Shown here piece by piece: positions 49,801-61,839 of a stretch of DNA of 64,000 nt. The notes beneath the pieces are model-generated. The model searched no databases. It was given only the letters and a program-made list of their open reading frames with translations, and had not been told where the DNA came from. This stretch comes from Ramazzottius varieornatus. Its lineage: Eukaryota > Tardigrada > Eutardigrada > Parachela > Ramazzottiidae. Made by a program: the position numbers and the translations under genes. Where the stretch lies: contig BDGG01000015.1 in the NCBI GenBank assembly GCA_001949185.1, forward strand, positions 1,158,314 to 1,222,313. Reading direction: 5' to 3'. Positions within the stretch are counted from its first letter, which is position 1. Each line of letters opens with the position of its first letter.

Positions 49801-50576
49801 TTACTTCAGGTGTGCCCATCACGCTGAGTCGCCCTTCCGTTTCCTTTCACTCGCACAGCGGCTCGGCCAACCTCCTCCTCGTTCTCCAGCCACGCACAAT
49901 CAGCCGCAAGCTTGCAGTTGGCCAACCAAGCCCCTCTCAAGGCGACTTTGTCGATAGTGCCTACTCTTCCTTCAGTGGCAAGAGAGGCGGCAACCAGCTC
50001 ATCATGCAGATGTGGACCGACGATTCGCCCGACATTTACGGTCTATACGACGCTCTGATGGGCGGCAGTTGCAGCTCGCAAGAGTCGCTGGCCAAGGAGC
50101 AAGTGCGCCTCCAAGCTCGTCGACGCCGCAGTCTTCCCCTCTTGCCGCTGGACGCCGACTTTCACCCGCCAAGTGCACGACCCATGTCCTTCATCCCAAC
50201 ACCCGACCAAAGCTCAGTCATCTCACGCAACAGTAGCATTCGACCCATATCCATGCTCCACAATGGAGCCGGCTCAGGTCACGCAGACTGGTTACCGTAC
50301 TTGCCTTCCTCCAAGCTCAGCTCCAAGGATAGCGATTACTTGGACACGTGTAGTAGGACGACGGCCTATAGTGATGACAAGTCGGAGGCGCCCTCCAACA
50401 AGCCCAAGTTTGTCAAGAGCGATAGAAGTAAGTCACGTCCAACGACCAGTGCTTGGTGGCACTCAACCCTCATTGTCCTCAGTGCCGGCTCCGGCTACCA
50501 CAACTGGAGGGGAAATGCTAACTGTGCCAATGATAACGCTAGTCTATGCCTTCTCGGATGGGAAGTCAAGATTTAG
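43867..50576 (+). CDS. Arhgef10: ARHGEF10-like Rho guanine nucleotide exchange factor
   Basis: Activates Rho GTPases by catalysing GDP release; ARHGEF10 relatives act in cytoskeleton and vesicle transport. Confident exons: 43867-44116, 44192-44635, about 45430-45611, 45724-45801, 45889-46074, 46141-46257, 46358-46450, 46701-46955, 47067-47152, 47217-47383, 47610-47713, 47796-47923, 48010-48101, 48190-48299, 48648-49274, 49330-49559, 49628-49707, 49810-50576. An acidic N-terminus ends with RRQSLRSSILKRLTISWKRE. The DH domain (45724-46955) carries SIIESENSYVESLYRLVKEY, FSKSYVGEVYAAYVCNF and LFGLLVKPVQRFPQFILLLQ. A PH-like region (47067-47923) follows, then a WD40-like propeller (48648-50576) with GSGLWVSYKDSSILSLFHLE, FKHLQDINIA, SLWVGTNVGLIVRV and a final SAGSGYHNW as in vertebrate ARHGEF10. 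The start Met is the first ATG of the open exon. Exons between 44636 and 45430 are unresolved. Confidence 0.93.
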
Positions 50577-52621
50577 TTAACGACGGAAAAGAGACGTAGG
50601 CGCTTTTAACTCTTAATTATCAATGTGCCAAAGATTTTATAGTCTTACAATGCGACAATGCAGCATTCACTACCCTCTGCGTCATTACAATGAGTATTTT
50701 TCTTACGTCTTAGTGGCCCAGACCTTACACAGTCTATACTTTTCTTGTTTTTACTCCTACTAGACGCCGACTGCTACAGACAAGCATGCAGTTTCCTGGT
50801 GAGCCGCCAGGCCTTTCTGACATACTGATTTTTCGTTTCAAATTTTAATTTTGCACAGTTGACATCAACCAGCATACAGGATTTGTTTTACTGGGTGTGG
50901 TCAAAGACCAATATCAAATCTGTGTTTCCAGTCTCTCCAAACTTTATATGGATGTCTTGTCGGTTTCCCACATCAGCCCGCGCGCACGCCATAGTAAGGT
51001 TGGCACGAAGAATTATCATAGAGGGATTGTTGATGTTGCGGTCTAGCTAGAGTAATGGAGATAGCAGAAAATAGCGAAGTGAACATTTCCATCTTATGAA
51101 TATGGAAAGCGGCTAAGGAGGTGCTGTGCGTGACCATCTACCCACAGCCACCTCATCAAGAATCTGTGTAGACTGCATTATGCAGGTGTACAATGATGTT
51201 GATTTCAGGGCGTCACCCAGTAAAGCACACGGTCAGTTCACAGCACATACGCGGGATTTTTTTGAAGAGACGAGATACCTAACTTGAAAGCAGATCGAGT
51301 AGGCGCGTTGGTTCTCCACCGAGGCAAAATGCACTTGGTGGCCTGTTTACAAGCCGATATGTCAGTTGCTGTTTGTTTTGTGAGATGGAAACCCATGGTG
51401 CCGCGCAGTAGGCCCTGGTACTTTGTAAGTTAGGTGGTCAGTGCAGTGAGCTAAGGCCCAGAACCTCTGAAGTGTTACAATAGCATGGCGCGACGCATTG
51501 CTCCACTGCTAATGTCAGTTGAAATTTGTCCTGCTTGACTGCTGCTTGGACATGCCGCCTGACGGACCAGCTCAACTGTGAAAGATAACGGTATTGACAT
51601 TGAATATTTAGTATCCATGGGCTGCTCCATACGGCACTTCTGATCTCTACGACCTTTCACAACGAGATTTATACCGACGCAGACACCCACCCAAGAACAC
51701 ATGCATCCACAGCCAAAGTGACCCAGTGCCGTATTTCACGATGGATACGGTCAATTGACCAATAACCGCGGCGTACTTGCAGACAGTAAGTAATTTGTTT
51801 GACTGTAAAATACTGAAGTGACTAGCTCTCAATGTATAACCATTTACTTTGAAAATTGCCTGTTTTTATCTTCATTCCGGCCATAAACTAAATTTCGACG
51901 GCCAAGATGCCACGAGAGAACTTGGTTGAACTCGTAGACCTCAACGACCATTCATTCGAGCAAAGCCAACCAGTCTAAATATCGCGGAATCATTATGTGT
52001 TCTTCACGTGCTGGCGATGTCCATGTGGCTACTTGGTCCCGCTTATGGGGATCTTTGTAGGAAAACTTGTCCAGCTGGTCAGTAACCGCTTCACTCGTTC
52101 CAGCGCGATATTAACTTATAAATAGCCACAAGAATTTCACACTTCTGTACTAGCCACTTGATCAGTCATGAAGACGGGAGGAGGTGGGCAGCAGTCAGAG
52201 GCAATTTGGCGCTGACACGCGTGAATAGATCGTTTGTCAAAAGATATCTTGAAAAGGTTGGACAGCAGGAGGGAAGTTGTTGGTTGAATTAATGCCTGTT
52301 GTGCGTGCTGAAGACATCGCAGCGAGATAACTGACCGCACGGCACGCCGTTCTGGTCAGTTTGGAACAAACAAAAGTTCTTCCGTTGGTTCCGACAATGT
52401 GTCCCAACTGTTGAACCGCGAGGCCTTGCGGTGGGCATCATGACCCAAACGTTCTTCTGGACTTGCTGCCTGACCGCTGGGACAGTTCCTTCGGCTTGTG
52501 TTAATGCCTGTTCCTCGTGTTCCGACTTCATCTTCCGCCTGTTCCACCTCTGCGTTCGCTCAAAATGTCAACAAAGCTTTCTTTCATCCTTTCCCCTTTC
52601 AGACTTTCACTTTTCTTGGCC
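50577..52621. other. Intergenic, 3' of the ARHGEF10-like gene
   Basis: About 2 kb with no supported gene. It should hold the 3' untranslated region of the Rho GEF near its left end. Open frames are short and unmatched, and no repeats were recognised. Confidence 0.45.
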
Positions 52622-52756
52622 ATGGCGTGCAAACTATTGGTATTGTTCTTTTCTGGGCCAGCGGCCATTGTAGGGACAATTGTTTGCTTGAAGGCGTTCA
52701 AGTTACAAGTGGAATTGGGGGAAGGTCGAATAAATCCAAGGAGAGAGTGGATGTGA
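52622..52756 (+). CDS. Candidate 44-residue single-pass membrane micropeptide
   Basis: A short frame starts at an ATG in strong Kozak context (GCCATGG) and encodes MACKLLVLFFSGPAAIVGTI, continuing VCLKAFKLQVELGEGRINPR and REWM. Residues about 4-23 form one hydrophobic segment, followed by a short charged tail, the layout of small mitochondrial or ER membrane proteins. The same frame is open upstream to 52517. I do not recognise the family. With no homologue in mind and a single short exon, chance is a real alternative. Confidence 0.22.
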   Translation: MACKLLVLFFSGPAAIVGTIVCLKAFKLQVELGEGRINPRREWM

Positions 52757-53380
52757 CGATGATCGGAAGGTCGAGAGGGGGAAAGGAGTGTGAGTGAGTA
52801 AAATGCGACGCCATTGTCTCACCTGTGATCATGGACAGCCTTATCAACAGGCTCAACGCTGGCCCTGGCCAGCTTCCATCTTTGCTAGAGCAGATTCATG
52901 GACATTGGAGTCTATAATTATTATTACACCGTATAAACTTTGTCTGCTCGTATTCATCATAAGCAATCTCCTGACCATGAAAGCGAGCTTTAGCTGGAGA
53001 ACAGCCGTTGTGTGGTATCGTACGTCGCTGAGCTGAGTTATACGCTAAATCCTCCGGAGAGCCTACGTCGTCCCCTCTCAGGCAGTGCTCGAACGTCTAG
53101 GAGCAAGGATTATCATCCTGGGATAATCCTGGATTTTTCTGGAAGTTTTCTGAAATATTCTGGAATTTTTTGGAGTTTTTCTAGCTTTACTAAGTTTTTG
53201 CTGCGTCATGAACTGGTGCCCCATCAATCAATTCGGTACAAATCAACTGGAGCAAACGGCCGGTTAATTAAAACAAAATTGATTCGTCTCAGTATCCTGC
53301 CGATCGGAAAAATGGACAGTGGCACGAACCTTACCGTACGATCGACAGGGTATGACGTAACTCGTGCTACCTGGTAGGTA
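52757..53380. other. Intergenic, left flank of the first MITE
   Basis: No supported gene or RNA. Around 53105-53180 the sequence is rich in repeated CTGGA, GGAATTTT and TGGATTTTTCTGG-like words, a low-complexity tract. Confidence 0.4.
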
Positions 53381-53583
53381 CAGTGTGGGCAATTAGGTTA
53401 CTCTAAAAGGGGGAGGGCCAAAATCGAGATTTCGACAAGTGACGTAGAAACTCCGGCTCGAAGTAATCAGCAGATCAAGCGGCAGTTCACGTCTCTGCAT
53501 TGCAGCTTGATCAGCTGTTTGCTTTCTACGTCACGTCGATTTTGGCCTTGCCCCCTCTTAGTGTACCTTATTTGTCTACACTG
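53381..53583. mobile_element. Foldback MITE, Tc1/mariner-type ends, copy 1 (203 bp)
   Basis: A 203-bp element begins CAGTGTGGGC and ends TGTCTACACTG, with TA at both outer sides (53379-53380 and 53584-53585), the target duplication of Tc1/mariner transposons. The two ends are inverted repeats of about 50 bp (ATAAGGTAC..., GGCCAAAATCGA against TCGATTTTGGCC). Pairing continues inward (GTGACGTAGAAA against TTTCTACGTCAC, then AGATCAAGC against GCTTGATC), so nearly the whole element is one imperfect palindrome. It has no coding capacity and must depend on a transposase encoded elsewhere. A second copy of identical length lies at 62346-62548. Confidence 0.88.
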
Positions 53584-56500
53584 TAGATAGGTAGGTTGAC
53601 CACCGATACATAGCAATTGTGGGAAGACGTGTGACGCTCTCGCAATACCGGTACTTATACACCTCATCGTCGCACTGTGTGCTTCTGAACCGCGCGTCCA
53701 TCTGAGACCAGCTTGCCATAAAATCAGCTTTATCATCATATCGGCTGTCCAATGCGACAAGACGCTAACTTGGGCACAGGAGGACGAGAATCGAATCTCG
53801 CTACGCTACCCTTTTTGTTGCTGGAATGCGAGATTACGTCAGGACCGCCCTGCTACGGTTGGCTAAGCCATGAACCCAGCCTACTTTCGCTCGACGTACA
53901 CAACTAAGAACGGACGGTTCAGCGGCGCTCCAGTGTCATCATCGTCTTCGCGGCTTGGAAGAACGAGTAGGCATTAGCTGTTGAATCCACTCCAGCACCT
54001 ATTGCCTTCTACTTGTCAATTTCTCCAGTACCTCCAGTACAAGATTGATTGAGGCAGCGGTGGTGTGTATCCAGACTTGAGAAGGCTGCTGTGCTGTGCC
54101 GGTAGACTTCTTCTTCCTCTTGGCTCTTGCCACAGACTGTACGTAAGCGGCGTTTAGTAGCAACTGCCGATGAATCTTGAAGGAAGGTTATCTTGACAGT
54201 GTATAATATATGCATATTCATCGGTTGTCTTTCCGTGACCCCGAGGGAAAGGAATCTTTGAGCGTGGATAGGAGAGTCAAGGCGCTGAGATATTTACCCG
54301 TCGAGTCGACCGTCGTTTCGGAGTGGCCGAGCTCTAGCTGTGATGGCTCGTTGACGTAATTGGCAAGTAGGTAAGTCAAGTACCTTGTCCGTGGGTTCTG
54401 GCCAACAGGAAACGCCCGAGCGCGACCACCCCAATGATCGAGAAGTGTCTTGTTGATGCGGACAATGTCAGCTCGTGTTACCAGCAGCCCGATGCGCAAG
54501 AGTGAAGGGGGAAGTGGCTTTAGGCTAATGTGAACTATGATCCGCTGCGCTGCAATTAAAGGCTAATGTTTATAGGCGAGATGTGTATCAGCAGGTCAGT
54601 GTGTGAAAACCTTTGAGGAGCCCGGACTGTCGTCAGATCTGAGCGAGACTTGAGCCGGCCACTTGTCTGGCCTGTTGCTCTCTGGCAGCTTAGGCCCTGC
54701 ATGCTAATTGAACTAGCCCCTTCATTACCGCGGATTTTATCGACTGTCATACGGGGCCGTTGTGTAGGGAATGGGCGCGAGGGATGGCGGCTGACCGCTG
54801 GTCGAATGGACAAATGGTGATAAACACTGTCAGTCAACTTGGAGCAATTTACCTGACAGCATAGTTACACAGGGGAATGGGATCGCGGCCATATGCCGCC
54901 TATCTTGCTCGGGAAATGTCATAAATCCGATTTCCGGCTGGCCCTGTTCGTCAAAACCCTCGTTAACTGACCACGGGCCAAATGTTATCATGTTATTCTG
55001 TTGGGCCATCCTTCGTTCATCAGAAGGTTCCTTTGCCTTATTTGTTGCCAGCTTGCACAGGCTCTGCCCGTCGCAAGATAATAGACTGCAGCGACTTTGA
55101 CGTACAAAAGTGGCGCACTCTCTGAAATTTGTCTTATCTTGTTTCAGGATGGTAAAGGCACACTCATCCAGTCATCGCAGAAGAGGTTTCACCCTTCAAT
55201 GTCAACTGCAGGAAATGCTCCATTGAGGTACGTCAGACCTGCGCTTTGTTGTTGGCGCTCCTTGGAATCTCTGCCAAAACCATCGACTGTACCTCTATAT
55301 CTGTGAAGGTGCTGTTTGTCTCTGTGATTTGTAACCATTGGTTTGAGCTTGGACGTTTGGCGGCTGGCGACGCGGTGCGGATGTTAAGTTAGGCAGGGAT
55401 CGAGCAAATATTGAAACGGCCATTGTTCAGTGTTGCAGTCCCATATCAGTTACGCTGATGGTTCTACACTCTACCCAGAAAACTTCACCGTCTTGTTTCT
55501 ATAACACGCAGGCAGTTTTGAGGACTTTCCGCATCCATGATGGATGAGGGGCATAGTTGAGGTTTCAGTTTCACTATGCAGGTACCTACCTTTAATACCC
55601 TGAAGTTGCATGGTGGATGGATGGTTATGCAGTGATCTGATGATCCGTATAGGTTGTCTGACATTGGCGCATATAATGGTGACTTTCATCTGTCCTGTGA
55701 CTGAGCGGCTAAGTTTAGCTCAAGTGCCGGCTGCTATAATACTTAGGCCGTAGCCCTCCGTCCTTCTATTCCGCCTAACTGTTGTTTAATTCTCGTTCGA
55801 CTGACCGGCCTCTCAATGGATTTCCTTGTCCTGGCGACTTGCTACTCGATATCATTACGCCGTCAGGAACCAAGTGCCCATTTTCTAACTTGCGCCCTTA
55901 CATGGCATTTCACATCGGCATTATCGCGCCTACCGTTAAAACCTCGCTCTCTATTACTCTGTAAGGTCTTTAAAAGAGCTTTGTAACCCCCCCCCCCCCC
56001 CCCCGCTTGTGAAAGACGCCATTAGCCTCAAAGTGGCTCTGCCACTCTGTCGTCGAGCTTAGCTTTTCTCCTAATAACTCTGCGCAACTCCACTTGACCA
56101 CTACTGGAGTATCACAACGCTCTGGTGTCTTTGCAATGATGTCCTGGCTATGCTTGATTTTACACTTTGTTTAATTATTGAGCTAAATTATGCTTGGTTT
56201 TTAAAACATGTCTTGGACTTTTGTTCTTCCTATTGTGCGTTTGGGTTCCAGGCGACGCACATACTGTATATACCGGCGACAGTATCAACCACTCTGATCA
56301 AGTGGTGTAGATTGTGGTGCTGCTTGCTGAAGAACCTCGGCGTATAGCAAAGTTTGAGTGATGTTGATATTCGACACTCGTCAAAGTCAACATTAGGCCT
56401 CCTGACGACTGTCGAGCGGACTATAGTGATGGCGGGATGAATATCTCCCACTGAGTAGATGTCATAATGGCGGAAGATTGTCTTTTTGTAGATACTGATA

Positions 56501-57139
56501 TAATGAGGATGTACGACGCGAGCCTTATTAGCACTACGGTGGGAAGCGTCTTGCCGTAAACCCTTCCAATCTGCGATCACTCAAACAGACTGACGACACT
56601 TCGCATCAGTTGCATGGTGTATACATTCACTCTTTTATGGATACACTATTAAAGGTTCTTCTTCCGTTGAATCATCCGGCACGAGCTGACGTCGGATTCG
56701 CCGGTTCTCCGCCATCGCTCCCGCTTGTATTCCTTCCGAAGTCTGACTGAGTCACTCTACTGTAGTGCGGCCAGAAGTTGGCTCAAGAAGTGAGAAGAGA
56801 TCACGAAGAGTAAGGAAAAGGAAGTGGTGCGTAACGCCTGAAGCATCTGTTGCATTTTCTCTTCCAGAATCTTTTGGGATTTTTCGCTGTGTGCTTTCCT
56901 CTGGTTTAACGGCAGATTGTCACATGATTCTTTTGGCTTATTACTGTCTTGCTGTCGTGCTTATGTTGGATATTAATTTTAGGCTGGAGAGTCATTTGGG
57001 CTGCTGGAAGTGAGCAAAGGAGGACATTAAATGGCAGTGTCGTTCCATTAAGTTTTCACCGGCTGGTTTGGCCGCTCGTCCGCCACATTTGCCAGCTCGT
57101 TTGGCCGGCGTAATTGGGCGTTGTGTTGCTGGAAGGGAG
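53584..57139. other. Intergenic, between the first MITE and the orphan serine-rich gene
   Basis: About 3.5 kb without a supported gene. Minus-strand frames at 54218-54499 and 54556-54837 and a plus-strand frame at 56765-57013 look protein-like in composition but match no family I know and have no clear splice links. A run of 18 C lies at 55987-56004. A weak tRNA-like TTCGATT word near 53785 was examined and rejected. Confidence 0.4.
55987..56004. repeat. Homopolymer run of 18 C
   Basis: Eighteen consecutive cytosines on the plus strand in intergenic sequence. Such a run is prone to length change and sequencing error; on the opposite strand it is poly-G and could stack. No gene is affected. 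Confidence 0.9.
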
Positions 57140-60100
57140 ATGAAAGAGGAGAATATTGGTGTTACGAAAGGAAACGGTGGCGATAGGGCAGCAGCTGCCG
57201 TGGTGGCCCATGAGATGGAGAGCCATCGCCGCCTGGACCATTTGGCCCAGGAAGCCGCCAAGAAAGTCGACGAGTTCAATGCCTTATTAGCCGATGTCGA
57301 ATCTCGCTCACGAAATCAGCGCTTCCTGCTGGCTCGGCATTACGATAGCATGGATTCTATCCACAATCTTGTTGCTACCAAGCGACCTTCCACCTTGGAT
57401 ATCCACACCGAGCCACAGCACGCTCATGGTAAGTGCGACGTTATACTCATCTTACGATTTCCCGGTTCCATCCCTACTGGGTTTTGTCAGCATATGCCTA
57501 CATGCTATGAATAGGTAGAGCCTCGTACATTTTCTATGGGCAGAATAATTTGTCCTTGACATTTACCAACAGCGCTCCTATTGCGCGATAATCTGCTTGA
57601 TCGAAGTGCACTTTCCTGGCTGGAGAATCTAGAAGATGTTTCAGATGGTGTTTTTTCTAACTGACGATGTCTCCATCTGTCTCAGAAGGCAAACATCCTA
57701 ACTACAAGGGTGAGGTTGTCATTGGGGGTTGTGGCGTTTCAGGCTGTCATCTACGGATTGACGAGGTGGAAGATTTCGGTCCGCTGTCGCAAAAGCTGAA
57801 AAGTAAAGAAGCGTCGTTGCTGCCTCCTTCCGTGCCTCGTGGCCGGCGCTTCTCGGCCATGGCCTTCTCCCTTCCCCGAAGTGCCTACGGTCGGAAAGGT
57901 TCGCTTCCGCCGCTTGGCGCCAGCTGCGGCCCCAGCAGGCTTCCTCCGACCACGTCCTCCACTCTGCCACACAAGAGCTGGAGCAGCCTGGTCGAGGTCA
58001 GGCCTTTCCCCAGCCACACTACAACGGTCAACCTGCCGCACAACAGCGTCGGCGGCCTGGTTAAGCTCTTCAGCGAGGTTGCAGCTGGTGGTCATAATGC
58101 TTCACCTGCACCGGCTAAGAGAGCTGCACCCGCTCCACTTCACATTCCTGCCACGCATCAAGAGGCAGCTTCGGCCTCGGCACGTTTGCTGGTGCGAGGG
58201 CCCGACAAGACCGTCTTTGCCAGTGAACCATTGTCCCCGCTGGCCCATCGAGCGCTCAGTCCGCCCTTCGCAGACACTCTCCCTCTTCCCCCACAAGCAA
58301 GCACCAACCTCAGCCAAGGCCATGCCCACACAGAACCAAGTCTTTCACCGGGCTTCCTCAATTCATTTTTCTTTGGTAAGAACAGCAAAGGGGCAGAACT
58401 ATTACTAATCGACCTGACCAAACAATTCCAAGACATAACAAAATCAGATGCTGTATTTGACTGTAATCTTGTTTAGGGAAAGAAGAACCAAAGAAAAGTA
58501 CGTCCGGGGACTTTGCGGTGCTTCTTCGGAGCGCAGTGCCTGCAAGTGGAGGAAGAGCTGACCATCAGTCGGTAAGTTGGCTGGCTGTGAATGGCTCTCC
58601 GGCTATTTCGGGATGGAGTAAGATGAGAGCAGCTTTGTATACACATGTCAGACAGTGTCACAGCATTCAGATGTGCTGAGCCAGTAATGAAAAGTGTCAT
58701 TTATTAAGGAGCGGAATGTGGTGGAGACGAGTGCGAGGGAGACGAAGACGGACAGCTCCAGTCTGGAGCGTCTGTTGGCAAGCTTGAATTTCTCAAAGTT
58801 CCGCCTGACAGATCGGCAGCAGAAAGCGGCGCAACAGATGGGAAATGGGTCGTCTTGCCATCATGGAGCCACAATGGCGCGCACGGTCTCCCCCTATCCA
58901 CGGCAACCAGCAGCCAAAGTATGGCCCAACGGCGCCGAACAGCGCAAAGTGGGTCAACAGCAAGCATCTCCCGCAGCGACATCTTTGCCGTCCAACGCTG
59001 CCTCCCTGCTGGAAGTACCACCGACACCCGCATCAAGGTCGTCCATCACCCGCACCACTTCACTCGGCAAGATCAGCGACAACCCCCTCAAGGACCTCCT
59101 ACCAACGGTAAAGTCAATGAAAAGTTCAATGCCGCATATTTCAGTCTACATTTGCCATATTCTCATATTAAACAACAAAAGAAATCTTTTACGGGATTTT
59201 GCACGCTGGCTGGCAACTCTAATGTGAAAACTACAATTATGAAATCTAGACAGCTGTAGCAAGTGGTCTCCATTAGTTTCGGTCTATGTTAGGCACATCG
59301 ACAAACGCAGCTGCCAAAACTGTACCGATGAATTCCATCCATTATTCTCAGATTTTCATCAGAAGGAAAGTTTAAGAAATTGAACTTTCTCATTGTTTTG
59401 AAGGTTGAGAGTTTCAAGATGGTGCAGCGAAGTGTACGCCCACGCGTTACATTATCGGAAGATCGTGAAGCAGGTCTCTTCGCCACTTCATCGACACTGG
59501 CCGATTTGGACAGCGGAGCCATTGATAAAGTATCGGCAGACATTGCCGCTCTAATTAGCGACATTCGTCAGCACTACCAATTGTACCGCAAGCGCGATCA
59601 GTCGGCCACTGCTACAGCCAGTAGCAGCTCACTCCACACATACGCTAAGACAGGAGATGCCTCGTCGACCAACAAGGGCATCAGAACAGACTTGGGCAAG
59701 GTTGCCACGGCTGACGAGCCAGAGATGAAGGTCCCGCCAAAGCGCGACGGCGATTACAAGTTGCCCTCTGTCGTCTCGGACGATTACGCCGAGAGCTGCC
59801 AGGCGCCGAAGATTGAAAACTTTGAAGTGGACACGGAATCCACATCCTCCTCCTACGTCTTCTCCGTGCCGCCTGTCACGTCGCGTGCTCCTCCAACAGA
59901 AACGCCGCCGGCTGCCAGTAAACAATGGGAAAGATCAAGCACGCCTCGAGATAAACGTCGGCCTTTCGACAAAGTCAAGGAGGAGCTACTCCCTTCTTCG
60001 CCTCTGCAAGACGACAGTGACAACTCGATGGCCACCCCGCTTCCTGCTACCTCATTAAACACTCATTACAGCCGTAAACCCCACGATCATCGCACAATGA

Positions 60101-61818
60101 CTTTTCCGCCTCTTAACAGAAAATCCTCCACCACAATATTACCTGGTATGCCTCACTATGACTTCATTCCTTGAAAGTTTTCATTTATTGGATATTAGAT
60201 TGCCTCGCTGAATTGTCAAGGACAAGTTTTGGCCTTTTCAGCCGCTTTACGCGCTGATTCAGTACCAAATATTTTTTACATGAGCGAACTCAAAGATAGA
60301 TAATATTATGGTTCTACTGCAACTCAAGGCGCTAGTATCTATGAGGATTGATTGGAAGTGATAGGCTGTGATATTTGTCTGTTATTTTGCAGGTATCGTT
60401 CAAGGTCGGGAGTTTTTGGTGCAGTCGGGAAGCGAGCAGGAGCACTGGCAGCACAGTCAAGTCGAGGAGCCGGAGCACCGTCTTTCATCAGCCTCTTACC
60501 CGGAAAGTGCCTTCTCCTTGACGGACAGTGTCTACAGTACGGCCGGCTCGACCAGTCTCTCCTCTTACATTGACACTTCCATGTCGGAGACGTCCTCCGT
60601 CCGTCCCACACTCCTCTCCACCTCCGACTCCTCCGAGCAGAAGGAGTCACGCAATGGCAAGCCGCGCTACCACAGCGACCCCCAACGGGCCGCCGTCACC
60701 ATTGCCCAGATGCCCCAAGACGATAGCAACACCACACCGCTCAGCTTCATCAGCGAACCTATTCTCTCCTCTTCCAGCAAAATCAAGGAAGCCCCACCAC
60801 TGTCCAAGAGAACTCCTTCCTCAAAGAAGAATATGCTTAATGTGCCTTTAGATTTGAAATGTGACCTGGTGAGGGAAAGCGGTGGACATTACATGGAGAT
60901 GTATCCGCTGGTTAGTGCAGAGAGAGCTCGTGGCTCAGGGCAGGGCCTTGCCGCCCTAATGTCCCCGCCGGTTGGACGGAAGGAGTACCGCAACGATAGC
61001 TTCGCAGCTTCCGATAAGCGCTTACCCAGGGGACCGTTCGGTTTGCGGCTGGAGGAGGAGCAGATCAAGCGACAACGAAGTGGACAGCGCCAGCTCGTTC
61101 AGGATCTCACCTTCCTCCACGAGAGCCCTGCTTCCTCACCAGGTACCTCAACCTTCAAATGGCATTCTACAAGTTACACTACTCTCTTTTCATCGATAAG
61201 TAAACCCAGTATGCAATGACCCCTGCCCATCAAATTACTTCAGGTTTTGGGTTTTTCATTTCTCCACTGTTAGATAACGTATTTCGAATATCATCAAGCA
61301 GTACTATTAGAAGCCACAAAAAGGTACTGCCGAATCGTGGTTCTGTATTGCAGTATGCGGGGTGAACTGGGTAAGGTAACCTGATAGTATAGTATCGTAA
61401 GTTGCTGTTTGTTACAGGACTTCCGGAGTTACATCCTCACCATGTCGCCGATCAGCACTTGGCCTCGAATCATCACATGGATGCAAGTCAAGGTCCAAAG
61501 CGCCGGCAATCGGCTGGAACGCATCATGGTGACAAGACGATTCGATCAGGACGTCAGTACTCTTCGCCCGATCTGTACCGATCGACATCGCACAAAGAGC
61601 CCTCCTCCGCCTCCTCTACACTGCGAGTCGCTGACATTAGCCGGTCCGTCTCCGATGCCCAAGCCACTTGCTGGAAGAAGATCACGGAGGAAACAGACAG
61701 CGCCATCTGCCTGGGTTCCACCGAAAGTATGCCGACGGAGAGCGGCAGCATCTCCCTGTCGACCGTCTCCAGCAGCAGCACGGTAAGCAAAGTGCCAAGC
61801 ACTTCCGCCCTGATGTAA
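57140..61818 (+). CDS. Unrecognised serine-rich 1121-residue protein
   Basis: Seven exons join at good splice signals and close exactly in frame: 57140-57428, 57686-58375, 58477-58571, 58709-59107, 59404-60145, 60393-61142, 61418-61818. I do not recognise the protein. Residues about 20-90 form a helical, charged stretch (HRRLDHLAQEAAKKVDEFNA, then DVESRSRNQRFLLARHYDSM) ending in KRPSTLDI. A second helical block (AIDKVSADIAALISDIRQHY) is encoded near 59520-59590. The rest is disordered, rich in Ser/Pro/Thr, with blocks such as SAFSLTDSVYSTAGSTSLSS and LEEEQIKRQRSGQRQLVQDL. It ends CLGSTESMPTESGSISLSTV and a Ser-rich tail. An N-terminal helix followed by a Ser-rich body recalls Nance-Horan/GukHolder-type actin regulators, but I cannot show homology. 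Start: first ATG of the open exon. No signal peptide or membrane segment is seen; the intron-exon layout supports a real gene. Confidence 0.75.
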
Positions 61819-61839
61819 TGGCCATCAGCCATTACATCA
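61811..61839. repeat. Perfect 12-bp hairpin over the stop codon of the orphan gene
   Basis: TGATGTAATGGC at 61811-61822 pairs perfectly with GCCATTACATCA at 61828-61839 across a 5-nt loop. The TAA stop of the 1121-residue frame (61816-61818) lies inside the left arm. In RNA this would be a stable stem-loop at the end of the coding sequence. Role unknown. Confidence 0.8.

Noticed and set aside
53765-53880. tRNA-like B-box word (GATTCGATTC, minus strand) with a partly pairing 5' segment
   Set aside because: Position 53 is A instead of G, so the T-arm closing pair fails; the acceptor stem has a mismatch, and the D and anticodon arms do not fold. The same bases pair better in an unrelated hairpin (ATCTCGC with GCGAGAT).
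54218-54499. 93-codon minus-strand frame with balanced composition
   Set aside because: No family recognised, no continuation upstream or downstream, and the region has no other coding signal.
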